From Luteolibacter sp. SL250 (GTDB lineage Bacteria > Verrucomicrobiota > Verrucomicrobiia > Verrucomicrobiales > Akkermansiaceae): a stretch of 64,000 nt of DNA. The stretch lies in NCBI RefSeq assembly GCF_026625605.1, contig NZ_CP113054.1, forward strand, positions 124,001-188,000, written 5' to 3'. The translations under genes were made by a program, and so were the position numbers. This document shows, piece after piece, positions 51,828 through 59,064 of this stretch. The notes under the pieces were generated by a model. The model had not been told where the DNA came from and did not search any database. It saw only the letters and a list, made by a program, of their open reading frames with translations. The number at the start of each line of letters is the position of its first letter. The first letter of the stretch is position 1.

Positions 51828-52520
51828 TCAACCGTGCCGCCGCCGGACCAGCAGGAAAGCCGCGGCCCCCGCTCCCAGCAGGGCGACGGATGGCTCCGGC
51901 ACGCTGGTGATCTCCATCACGCCGAGGTAGAAGAATTTCTCCGTGGTCGCGTTGTTGGCACCGGAAGTCACGTTGATGGTGATCCGCCCGTTGCTGTCAG
52001 GGATAAGCCCGGAAGCCGCGACCGATCCGTTGGTGTTGTTGGCGTTCAGCGTCCGGGTCTGGGAGCCATTTCCATCCGCAACAATGTAGGAAGTCTCACG
52101 GTTGACCGAGTCCCCGGTGCGCGACGCGTAGAACAAAATGCTGTAGGTTTCCGCAGGATTCAGCCCGCTCAGCGTGAGCTGGGAACCCAGGTAGGTTCCC
52201 GGAAAGCTCCCCGTGGACACGGTGTTTCCGAAAAAACTGTCCCGGGAGGCATCCGATGGAAAAAGCGTCGAGGTGGTCGTCCCGCCGCTGTTGACGCCAC
52301 GGAATGCCCCGGTGATCTCCAGCCGGATGCCGGTCAGCCCGTCCCCGGTGTCGCGAAGGTTCGCGATGTTCGAGCCGGCGGCATATCCCGTCAGGTTGTT
52401 CCAGGTCACGCCGGACTCCGTGGTCTGGTTGGCCGTGCCACCGAAGTCGACGCGGATGACGGCGGCTCCGGCGGTGGAAGCGAGGGCGAGTGCGGCGAAC
52501 GGGGCAAGGAATCGGCTCAT
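51828..52520 (-). CDS. PEP-CTERM sorting domain protein
   Basis: 230 aa from MSRFLAPFAALALASTAGAA, a signal peptide. Body IRVDFGGTANQTTESGVTWN, QLTLSGLNPAETYSILFYAS and VADGNGSQTRTLNANNT reads as a galactose-binding-like beta sandwich. C-terminus TSVPEPSVALLGAGAAAFLL then VRRRHG is the PEP-CTERM signal. Lies downstream of leuA on the same strand, separated by a GC-rich hairpin. Confidence 0.84.
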   Translation of the reverse strand: MSRFLAPFAALALASTAGAAVIRVDFGGTANQTTESGVTWNNLTGYAAGSNIANLRDTGDGLTGIRLEITGAFRGVNSGGTTTSTLFPSDASRDSFFGNTVSTGSFPGTYLGSQLTLSGLNPAETYSILFYASRTGDSVNRETSYIVADGNGSQTRTLNANNTNGSVAASGLIPDSNGRITINVTSGANNATTEKFFYLGVMEITSVPEPSVALLGAGAAAFLLVRRRHG

Positions 52521-52538
52521 GGGAAGAAATGGGGGTTG

Positions 52539-52559
52539 GCGGGGGCACTGTGCCCCCGC
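52539..52559. terminator. GC-rich hairpin between leuA and PEP-CTERM gene
   Basis: GCGGGGGCA and TGCCCCCGC form a 9-base perfect stem with a 3-base loop, 12 bases after the leuA stop. There is no T run on the minus strand, so it may pause or stabilise the mRNA end rather than terminate fully. Confidence 0.5.
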
Positions 52560-52570
52560 GCCCGCGGATT

Positions 52571-54256
52571 TCAAGCCCTGAGCAGATTCCAGGCGGTGAC
52601 CAGCGCCTTCAGGCCGGCCATCTCGATGGAGGGATCGACCCCCGCGCCCCAGATGAGGCGGCCGTCATCCGCCTGCAACTGCACGTAGGCCGCCGCATTC
52701 GCGTCCGAGCCTCCGCGCACCGCGTGGGAACGGTAGTCGGTGAGCTTGAAGTTCTTCAGCCCCGCTTCCTCCAGCGCGTGGACGAAGGCGTTGATCGGTC
52801 CGTTGCCGAGACCCTGGATGTCCCGCTTTTCGCCATTCAGCTCAACGGTCGCGTTGCACTGCACCTGGCCGCGCTCCGTGGTGTGGTGGCCCAGCTCGTA
52901 GTCCAGCACGGCCAGCGGCGCGTCCGTGTTCACGAACTCGCGGAAAAACGCATCGCGGATCTCATCCGTCGAAAGCTCCCGGCCCAGCTCGTCGGCCAGG
53001 TCGTAGACGCGCTTGCCCACCTGCGGGTGCATCGTCTTCGGCAGGTCGAAGCCATGCTCGCGGTCCAGCACGTAGGCGACGCCGCCTTTCCCGGACTGGG
53101 AGTTGATGCGGATGATCGCCTCATAAGAGCGGCCAATGTCCTGTGGGTCGATGGTCAGGTAGGGCACACCCCACGGCACCTCCGGGTCTGCGGCGGTTTC
53201 CTTTCCCCGGAGATCCAGACCCTTCTTGATGGCGTCCTGGTGGGAGCCGGAAAAGGCGGTGAAGACCAGCTCGCCCGCATAGGGCTGCCGCTCCGGCACC
53301 ACCAGCCGGGTCATCCTTTCATAGACGCTGCGGATCGACTGCAGGTCGGAGAAATCCAGCCCGGTTTCGATGCCGTGGCTGTTCATGTTCAGCGCCACGG
53401 TCACGATGTCCAGGTTGCCCGTCCGCTCCCCGTTACCGAAGAGGGTGCCCTCCACGCGGTCCGCGCCAGCCATCAGGCCCAGCTCGGTGGCGGCCACCCC
53501 CGTGCCACGGTCATTGTGCGTGTGCAGGGACAGGATGACGGACTCCCGCCGGTGCAGGTGGCGGCCCATCCACTCGATCATGTCGGCATGGATGTTCGGC
53601 GTGGTCCACTGCACGGTGTCCGGCAGGTTGATGATCATCTTCTTCTCCGGGGTCGGTTCCCAGACGTCGATGACCGCGTTGCAGATCTCCGCGGCGAAAT
53701 CCAGCTCCGTGTCCGAGAAGGACTCCGGGGAATACTGCAGCACCACCTCCGTGCGGGGGATGGTCGGCACCAGTTCCTTCACCAGCTTCGCGCCCTCGAT
53801 GGCCACCTGTTTGATGGAATCCCGGCTCGCGTCCCCGAAGGTCACGCGCCGCTGCAGCGGCGAGGTGGAGTTGTAGATGTGGACGATCGCCCGCTTCGCG
53901 CCGTCGATGGCTTCGAAGGTGCGGCGGATCAGGTGTTCCCGCGTCTGCACCAGCACCTGGATGGTCACGTCCTCCGGAATGCGGTTCCCATCGATCAGGC
54001 GGCGCAGGAAATTGAACTCCGTCTCAGCGGCGGACGGGAAGCCCACCTCGATCTGCTTGAAACCGACGCGCACCAGCAGGTCGAAGAACTCGAGCTTCTC
54101 CTCCACGGACATCGGTTGCGGCAGGGCCTGGTTGCCATCGCGGAGATCGACCGAGCACCATTCGGGGGCTGCTGTAATCGTTTGGTCCGGCCACGTGCGG
54201 TCGGGCAGGGACACCGGCGGGAATGGCCGGTATTTCTTCAGGGAAGTCGGATTCAT
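52571..54256 (-). CDS. leuA: 2-isopropylmalate synthase
   Basis: 561 aa, the longer (yeast/actinobacterial, LeuA type 2) form. NPTSLKKYRPFPPVSLPDRT, WCSVDLRDGNQALPQPMSVE (substrate-binding start of the HMGL barrel), EVGFPSAAETEFNFLRRLID, LHTHNDRGTGVAATELGLMA (metal-binding HxH), FGNGERTGNLD, and a C-terminal LeuA dimerisation/leucine feedback domain (GERQVQ-like GQVQCNATVELNGEKRDIQG). First committed step of leucine synthesis: 2-oxoisovalerate plus acetyl-CoA. It stands alone, not with leuBCD. Confidence 0.96.
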   Translation of the reverse strand: MNPTSLKKYRPFPPVSLPDRTWPDQTITAAPEWCSVDLRDGNQALPQPMSVEEKLEFFDLLVRVGFKQIEVGFPSAAETEFNFLRRLIDGNRIPEDVTIQVLVQTREHLIRRTFEAIDGAKRAIVHIYNSTSPLQRRVTFGDASRDSIKQVAIEGAKLVKELVPTIPRTEVVLQYSPESFSDTELDFAAEICNAVIDVWEPTPEKKMIINLPDTVQWTTPNIHADMIEWMGRHLHRRESVILSLHTHNDRGTGVAATELGLMAGADRVEGTLFGNGERTGNLDIVTVALNMNSHGIETGLDFSDLQSIRSVYERMTRLVVPERQPYAGELVFTAFSGSHQDAIKKGLDLRGKETAADPEVPWGVPYLTIDPQDIGRSYEAIIRINSQSGKGGVAYVLDREHGFDLPKTMHPQVGKRVYDLADELGRELSTDEIRDAFFREFVNTDAPLAVLDYELGHHTTERGQVQCNATVELNGEKRDIQGLGNGPINAFVHALEEAGLKNFKLTDYRSHAVRGGSDANAAAYVQLQADDGRLIWGAGVDPSIEMAGLKALVTAWNLLRA

Positions 54257-54483
54257 GGAAAAATGGAAATGAAACGGAGTTTGGAGAAGGAGTGGCCGCG
54301 CCGAAAAGATGGGCGTGCCGGGGAACGGAAGTGAAGGAAAGAAATGGTCAGCGGGAGGCCAACCCTAGAAGAAGGGTGAGGCTGCTTGGAAGTGTCCCGG
54401 TGAAATTCACTGCGCCGCCACTATGGAGCCGCAGGGCGGCAGGTCAATGGAGAAGATGGGACCACACAGGGTCACAGCCCGAA
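54257..54483. other. Upstream region of leuA, no gene seen
   Basis: This stretch presumably holds the leuA promoter and leader. No leader peptide with leucine codons, T-box or other known leader structure was recognised. TCCGGGACACTTCCAAGCAG read on the minus strand could form part of a leader, but nothing firm can be said. Confidence 0.3.
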
Positions 54484-54628
54484 CCGCAGATGAACAGGAT
54501 GGGCGCAGATGAACGCCAGGCCTGCCTGGCACCGGGAATCCGAACAACAATCTCCGCCCCGAAGGATTGAATCGCAAAGGAAACAGGAATTTCCCGTCCA
54601 TCTGCGGCCATCCGTTCATCGGTGGTTG
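54484..54628. repeat. Inverted-repeat element (CGCAGATGAAC type)
   Basis: Left arm CCGCAGATGAACAGGATGGG then CGCAGATGAAC; right arm GTCCATCTGCGGCCATCCGT then TCATCGGTGG. Imperfect inverted repeats of about 30 bases around 80 bases of unique sequence. It resembles the CGCAGATTAA element at 45599 in build. Confidence 0.6.
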
Positions 54629-54656
54629 GATCTCTTCCCGAATATGGGAATCCTGA

Positions 54657-55985
54657 TCACAAGCGGGTGATCCGCATCTCGACCCGCCGGTTCAGCGCGC
54701 GGTTCTCCTCCGTGTCATTCGGCGCCACCGGTTGGTCGGGCCCGAAGCCGATGGTGGTCACGCGACCAGGATCGATCCCGCTTTCGGCGAGCTTGTTCTT
54801 GCAGGAGAGCACCCGGCGGAAGGAAAGGTCGCGGTTAAGGGCGGCGGTGCCCTCGCTGGAGGTATGGCCGGAAAGCAGGATCTCCGCACGCGGGTTCTCC
54901 TTGAGGAACGCGGCGATGCGGTCCAGCTCCGCCACGCCTTCCGCCCGCAGCACGGCGCTGTTCACATCGAACTGGATCTTGTTGAGCGTGATCGAATCCC
55001 CCTCACGCATCTCCTTCCCGGTGAAGGTGGCGGAAGCGGACTTTTTCAGCCGCAGTTCCACCGGCTCGGAAGTCTCCCCGCCGATGACATCCACCGTCGC
55101 CTGCGCGGACGAATACCCGGGTGCTCCCGCCTGGATGACGGCAAGGCCGGCGGGAATCTTCCGCAGGGTGAACCCGCCGTTGCCGGACGCCTCCGAATCC
55201 CCGAACCCGATCGCGCCGACTTTCGCCTTTGCGATGGGTTCTCCGGTTTCGTCATCAACCACCCGCCCCGGCACAACGCCGACGTGGATGAACTCCTTCA
55301 CGTTCACCATCAGCTTCGCGAAGTCATAGCTGAAGCCGTCCCCGGCCTTCGTCGCCGGGTCATCGATGAGGATGGAAAGGGACTCCCCCTTGAGCTGGTC
55401 CAGCATCTCCTGCGTGAACCGGACGTAGATCACCTTGCCGATGGGTCCTGTCTGCAGGAGCGCGTTGACCGTCTTTTCCATTTCCGGGAATCGGACGCCA
55501 TTGACCGTCACCTGGAAATTGCTCTTGAACTGGGGCGACTGGAAATCATCCACCATCAGGCACAACACCGCGTCACGGATCACCACCTCCTTCAGGGAGC
55601 CGAGCGGGATCATGATCGGGGAGTTTTTCAGAGGCCGGTCGGTGGGGTGGAAATCGAACGTGTAACCGTCCACGCCCTCCGGCACGTCCCGGCCGGTGAA
55701 GCCGCTGCCAACCAGGATCCGGTCGGTTGGAGCAACGTCGTCCGCGGACGGCTCGAAAGGAAATCCGTGCGGATCGGTGGACCGCCCGGTGAAGGGATCG
55801 AACCCCTCCGGAAATCCGAAACCGAGGTTGTCGATGTCCCCGACGCGGATCACCCGTTCCGCTTCCTTCGTGTCACTGAGTTCGACTTTCTGCGCCTTCC
55901 AGTCGCCGTCCGTTCCGGTCGTCATCGCGGAGGCCGCGAACGGAAGGGCGAAAAACAGCGCGGTCAGCAACGAAGTCCGGTCCAT
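54657..55985 (-). CDS. OmpA-family outer membrane/peptidoglycan-binding protein
   Basis: 442 aa. Signal MDRTSLLTALFFALPFAASA. Middle part has VGVVPGRVVDDETGEPIAKA and GFTLRKIPAGLAVIQAGAPG, a carboxypeptidase-regulatory-like (CarboxypepD_reg) beta domain. The last 110 residues are an OmpA C-terminal domain: LNKIQFDVNSAVLRAEGVAE, ILLSGHTSSEGTAALNRDLS, RRVLSCKNKLAESGIDPGRV, NRALNRRVEMRITRL, which binds peptidoglycan. It tethers something to the wall; the N-terminal 200 residues are a domain I cannot name. Confidence 0.85.
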   Translation of the reverse strand: MDRTSLLTALFFALPFAASAMTTGTDGDWKAQKVELSDTKEAERVIRVGDIDNLGFGFPEGFDPFTGRSTDPHGFPFEPSADDVAPTDRILVGSGFTGRDVPEGVDGYTFDFHPTDRPLKNSPIMIPLGSLKEVVIRDAVLCLMVDDFQSPQFKSNFQVTVNGVRFPEMEKTVNALLQTGPIGKVIYVRFTQEMLDQLKGESLSILIDDPATKAGDGFSYDFAKLMVNVKEFIHVGVVPGRVVDDETGEPIAKAKVGAIGFGDSEASGNGGFTLRKIPAGLAVIQAGAPGYSSAQATVDVIGGETSEPVELRLKKSASATFTGKEMREGDSITLNKIQFDVNSAVLRAEGVAELDRIAAFLKENPRAEILLSGHTSSEGTAALNRDLSFRRVLSCKNKLAESGIDPGRVTTIGFGPDQPVAPNDTEENRALNRRVEMRITRL

Positions 55986-56051
55986 GGCCGACCATGGTCA
56001 ACACCCGCCCGGGTGTTTCAAGCAATTTTGATCTCCGGAAACGTCGCCGGA

Positions 56052-56825
56052 TCAGCGGGTGACCCCCCGCTCGGACTGCTCGATGAACTTGATCAGGTGC
56101 GCCACCTGCGGCACGGAGGCTTCGTGCGTCGCCTTCAGCGAGCTGAGGCCGTTCGCCATGTTGCCATCCTTCTTCAGGAACAGCTTCTTGTAGGCGAACT
56201 TGAGCGCCTTGATGTCCTCCTCCGGAAAGCCCCGCCGTTGCAGGCCGATGAGGTTCAACCCGCGCGTGACACCCGGATTCCCGTCCACGATCATGAACGG
56301 CGGCACGTCCTGCGTGATCTTCGACAGGCCGCCGACAATGGAGTGCATGCCGACGCGGCAGAACTGGTGGAAGCCCGCCATCGCGGAAAGGATCGCGTGG
56401 TCCTCCACCACCACATGCCCGGCGATGCCGGACGAGTTCGACATGATGATGTGGCTGCCGAGCTGGCAGTCATGCGCCACGTGGGAGTAGCAGAGGAAAA
56501 GGTTGTGGTCGCCGATGCGGGTCGGCGTCTCCGCCACCGTGCTGCGGTGGATGGTCGTGTTCTCCCGGAACACGTTGTGGTCGCCGATCTCCAGGTACGT
56601 CGGCTCCCCGAGGTACTTCAGGTCCTGGGTCTTCATCCCGATGGCCGCGAACGGGAAGAACTCGTTGTGCCGGCCGATCTTCGTGTGTCCCTCAACCACC
56701 ACATGGGAGTGCAGCACGGTGTCATCCCCGATCTCCACATTCGCCCCGACCACGCAATACGGGCCAATGCGGACATTGTTGCCGATGTGCGCAAGCGGGG
56801 AGACGATGGCGGTGGGGTGGATCAC
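56052..56825 (-). CDS. lpxA: Acyl-ACP--UDP-N-acetylglucosamine O-acyltransferase
   Basis: 257 aa if started at the GTG giving VIHPTAIVSPLAHIG, the canonical LpxA N-terminus; an ATG at 56888 would add 21 residues (SPRGAGFCLNPG) that do not look native. Left-handed beta-helix of hexapeptide repeats: IGPYCVVGANVEIGDDTVLH, FFPFAAIGMKTQDLKYLGEP, FRENTTIHRSTV, LCYSHVAHDCQLGSHIIMSN, HQFCRVGMHSIVGG, and DGNPGVTRGLNLIGLQRRGF near the start of the helical tail. First step of lipid A synthesis, which places this organism among outer-membrane bacteria. Confidence 0.92.
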   Translation of the reverse strand: MIHPTAIVSPLAHIGNNVRIGPYCVVGANVEIGDDTVLHSHVVVEGHTKIGRHNEFFPFAAIGMKTQDLKYLGEPTYLEIGDHNVFRENTTIHRSTVAETPTRIGDHNLFLCYSHVAHDCQLGSHIIMSNSSGIAGHVVVEDHAILSAMAGFHQFCRVGMHSIVGGLSKITQDVPPFMIVDGNPGVTRGLNLIGLQRRGFPEEDIKALKFAYKKLFLKKDGNMANGLSSLKATHEASVPQVAHLIKFIEQSERGVTR

Positions 56826-56892
56826 GCCCGGATTCAGGCAAAACCCCGCCCCCCGTGGCGAGTGGAAATTTCCGGGACCGGATGGCATCCTG

Positions 56893-57309
56893 TCAGAGCC
56901 TGACCGCCCGCGCCATCATCCCGATCACGACGACCACTACGAAGACAAGGCAGGGAACGACAAGGATTTGGAGGAGGAAGAATTTCAATACATGCCAGCC
57001 GTCATCGAACCGGTCGTCCTCCCGGGAGATCTTTTGCTGATGGCGCTTCAGCCTGGCATCCAGGTGGCCGAGGCCGAGGACTCCAACCATGGATCCGACC
57101 ATCCAGAGCACGATCACGAAACCCTCCGCTCCCTGAGAGCCGTTGAACCCGCCCCTTTTCGCGAGTGATATGAACACCCAGGCCACCAGCATCGCCAACC
57201 CTGCGACAAACGCCGTGGGCATGAGCCATACGAAAACGCGGAACCACGCCACCGCCGCGTTGCCCTCACCCTGCGGCGCAGGGTCACTCTGGGACGGTTC
57301 ATGGATCAT
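56893..57309 (-). CDS. Small membrane protein, unknown
   Basis: 138 aa from MIHEPSQSDPAPQGEG. Three or four hydrophobic helices: VAWFRVFVWLMPTAFVAGLA with MLVAWVFISLA, GFVIVLWMVGSMVGVLGLGH, and FLLQILVVPCLVFVVVVVIG. A loop DARLKRHQQKISREDDRFDD is charged. Family not recognised. It sits between lpxA and a large exported protein gene on the same strand, but no functional link is evident. Confidence 0.6.
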   Translation of the reverse strand: MIHEPSQSDPAPQGEGNAAVAWFRVFVWLMPTAFVAGLAMLVAWVFISLAKRGGFNGSQGAEGFVIVLWMVGSMVGVLGLGHLDARLKRHQQKISREDDRFDDGWHVLKFFLLQILVVPCLVFVVVVVIGMMARAVRL

Positions 57310-57320
57310 ACCTACGGATA

Positions 57321-58823
57321 CTACTCCTTGGTGACTTTCACCCTTCCGAATCGTTTGCCCGATCCGGCCACGGTATCCTCGATGACGACCCGTTCCCAGG
57401 AAGCATCGATCGGCGTGACGGTCTGCGATCCGGTCGCGGCCTGCCATGATCCGGCACCCGCCTGGAGCAGGTTGTCCGAAAACTGCGGTTGATAGACGAT
57501 GCCCGGCAGGGAAGAGGCCGTGCGCCGGATGTATTCGAGCCGGAGTTTTTCCGAACCCTTCGCCCCGGCCAGCGAGATATGGGGCAACCCGCGGTTCCCG
57601 CTGCCCGGTGTCATCACCGTCTGGGTGGCGTGCCAGGGATCGAGGCCCGAGGCGTATTCGATGAGATTGGGGATGCCATCGAAGTCGGCGTCATGGAGAT
57701 CCGCCGCATCCGGGGCCGCCGGATCGCCGAAGTGCCGGCGCTTCCAGACGATCATCTCCGGCTCCGGGGTGATCGTGAAATTGTCCGCATACAGGGTGCC
57801 CGCCGTCACGACCTGGTTGTCGGCATTTCCGAAAACCGCGACCCGGAAGGACTCGGATCCGGTCATCCCCCACCCGGCCACGGACGATGTGGAGAACGGC
57901 TCCCAAAAGTAGCCTCCCGTGGGCCCGTTCCTGTCGATGAAGGAAACGATCTGCTTCGCCGCCGCCCGGTAGATCATGCGGATGGAAGCGGAATTTCCGG
58001 CCTCCGGGTACTCCATTCTCCCCAGGGTCCAGTTCGCGGCGATGGAGTATCCGGAATCGCCATCGTCCGTCCAGCGGGTCAGCTCCACCTGGTGGTGGTT
58101 CTCGATGGAATGCGGGGAAACGATGGCGATGCCCATGCCTGCGGTGGCGAATCCGGAGGAGGGCAGTGCGATGGTGTTGCTGATGTCCACGGACATCTCC
58201 CAGTCTTTGTCGTAGGTCGCGTTTCCGGTGCGGACCCACGGCCGGTACGCGTCATGGGAGCCCCTGACGCCGGTCACGAACTGCAGGCGTCCATTGCTTT
58301 CGGCCAGCGTGCCCGGAGTTTCCATGGTGCTGATGTCATCCCCCCATTTGGAGGGATCCTTGGCGTTGTCGTCGAAGTTGTCGCCGACAGGAGCGAGGGT
58401 CGCGGAGACCGGCAGGAGGTAGCCGAACGTGCCCGTTTCCGTGAACGGAAAGCTACCATAGCCCGGAATGGTGTAGTTTCCCGTGGAGGTGTAGGTGCCG
58501 CTGGTCGGGGAGGTGAAGGTCATCAGGTGGACGGCGTTCCAGGTCGCTCCTGCATCACTGATGTTGAAGGCCAGTGTCGCCGTGTCCGGCCCCGTCTTGG
58601 TGTAGGTGTAGGTTCCCGGCGCGGTGGAAAACTCCATGGTGCCCGGTCCCTTGACCGCGAAGATCATGTTGGATTCGTAGGAGTAGCCGCCGGTTTCCTC
58701 GAACCAAGAGCTCTGGGTGAGCAGCCGCCCCGCCGTCAGGGAGCTGGGTGCGTGCTGGGCGTGGGAGGCAGAGGCGGCGGAGAACCATGCGGCGAGGCAG
58801 GCGAAGGAGAAACGCAGGATCAT
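57321..58823 (-). CDS. Large exported beta-rich protein, unknown
   Basis: 500 aa from MILRFSFACLAAWFSAASAS, a signal peptide. An N-terminal beta domain (GYSYESNMIFAVKGPGTMEF, TYTYTKTGPDTATLAFN) is followed by a concanavalin/laminin-G-like part (DNFDDNAKDPSKWGDDISTM, RPWVRTGNATYDKDWEMSVD, LYADNFTITPEPE). Near the end DAADLHDADFDGIPNLIEYA is the Verrucomicrobia-type Asp-rich segment seen in other exported proteins here. It may be a surface sugar-binding protein. Function not assigned. Confidence 0.72.
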   Translation of the reverse strand: MILRFSFACLAAWFSAASASHAQHAPSSLTAGRLLTQSSWFEETGGYSYESNMIFAVKGPGTMEFSTAPGTYTYTKTGPDTATLAFNISDAGATWNAVHLMTFTSPTSGTYTSTGNYTIPGYGSFPFTETGTFGYLLPVSATLAPVGDNFDDNAKDPSKWGDDISTMETPGTLAESNGRLQFVTGVRGSHDAYRPWVRTGNATYDKDWEMSVDISNTIALPSSGFATAGMGIAIVSPHSIENHHQVELTRWTDDGDSGYSIAANWTLGRMEYPEAGNSASIRMIYRAAAKQIVSFIDRNGPTGGYFWEPFSTSSVAGWGMTGSESFRVAVFGNADNQVVTAGTLYADNFTITPEPEMIVWKRRHFGDPAAPDAADLHDADFDGIPNLIEYASGLDPWHATQTVMTPGSGNRGLPHISLAGAKGSEKLRLEYIRRTASSLPGIVYQPQFSDNLLQAGAGSWQAATGSQTVTPIDASWERVVIEDTVAGSGKRFGRVKVTKE

Positions 58824-58914
58824 GATGGACTTGGATGCGAAATTGGAAACCAAAGAGTTACCGGGTCATCACCTCGCCTGTCGAGAGAGGAAGATGACTA
58901 CCTTCTACTGGAGT

Positions 58915-59056
58915 GGCGGCATGGCTGCGCCATGACGGGTGAGGAGATCCAACCACTCCTTGCAGCTTCGGATGGGAAGACAGCGATCCATTGCGGTTCG
59001 AAACGGAAAGATGGCCCCCGTTCGCCCATCCGTCATGGCGCAGCCATGACGCTACG
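58915..59056. repeat. Inverted-repeat element, family 2, copy d
   Basis: GGCATGGCTGCGCCATGACG at the left, GTCATGGCGCAGCCATGACG then CTAC at the right. The interior has GGATGGGAAGACAGCGATCC and CGTTCGCCCATCC. 142 bases, in the gap before the U32 gene end. Confidence 0.82.
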
Positions 59057-59064
59057 GGAGCAAG

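Noticed and set aside
54257-54483. Leucine attenuator or T-box ahead of leuA
   Set aside because: No Leu-rich leader peptide, no T-box core or terminator pair was found.
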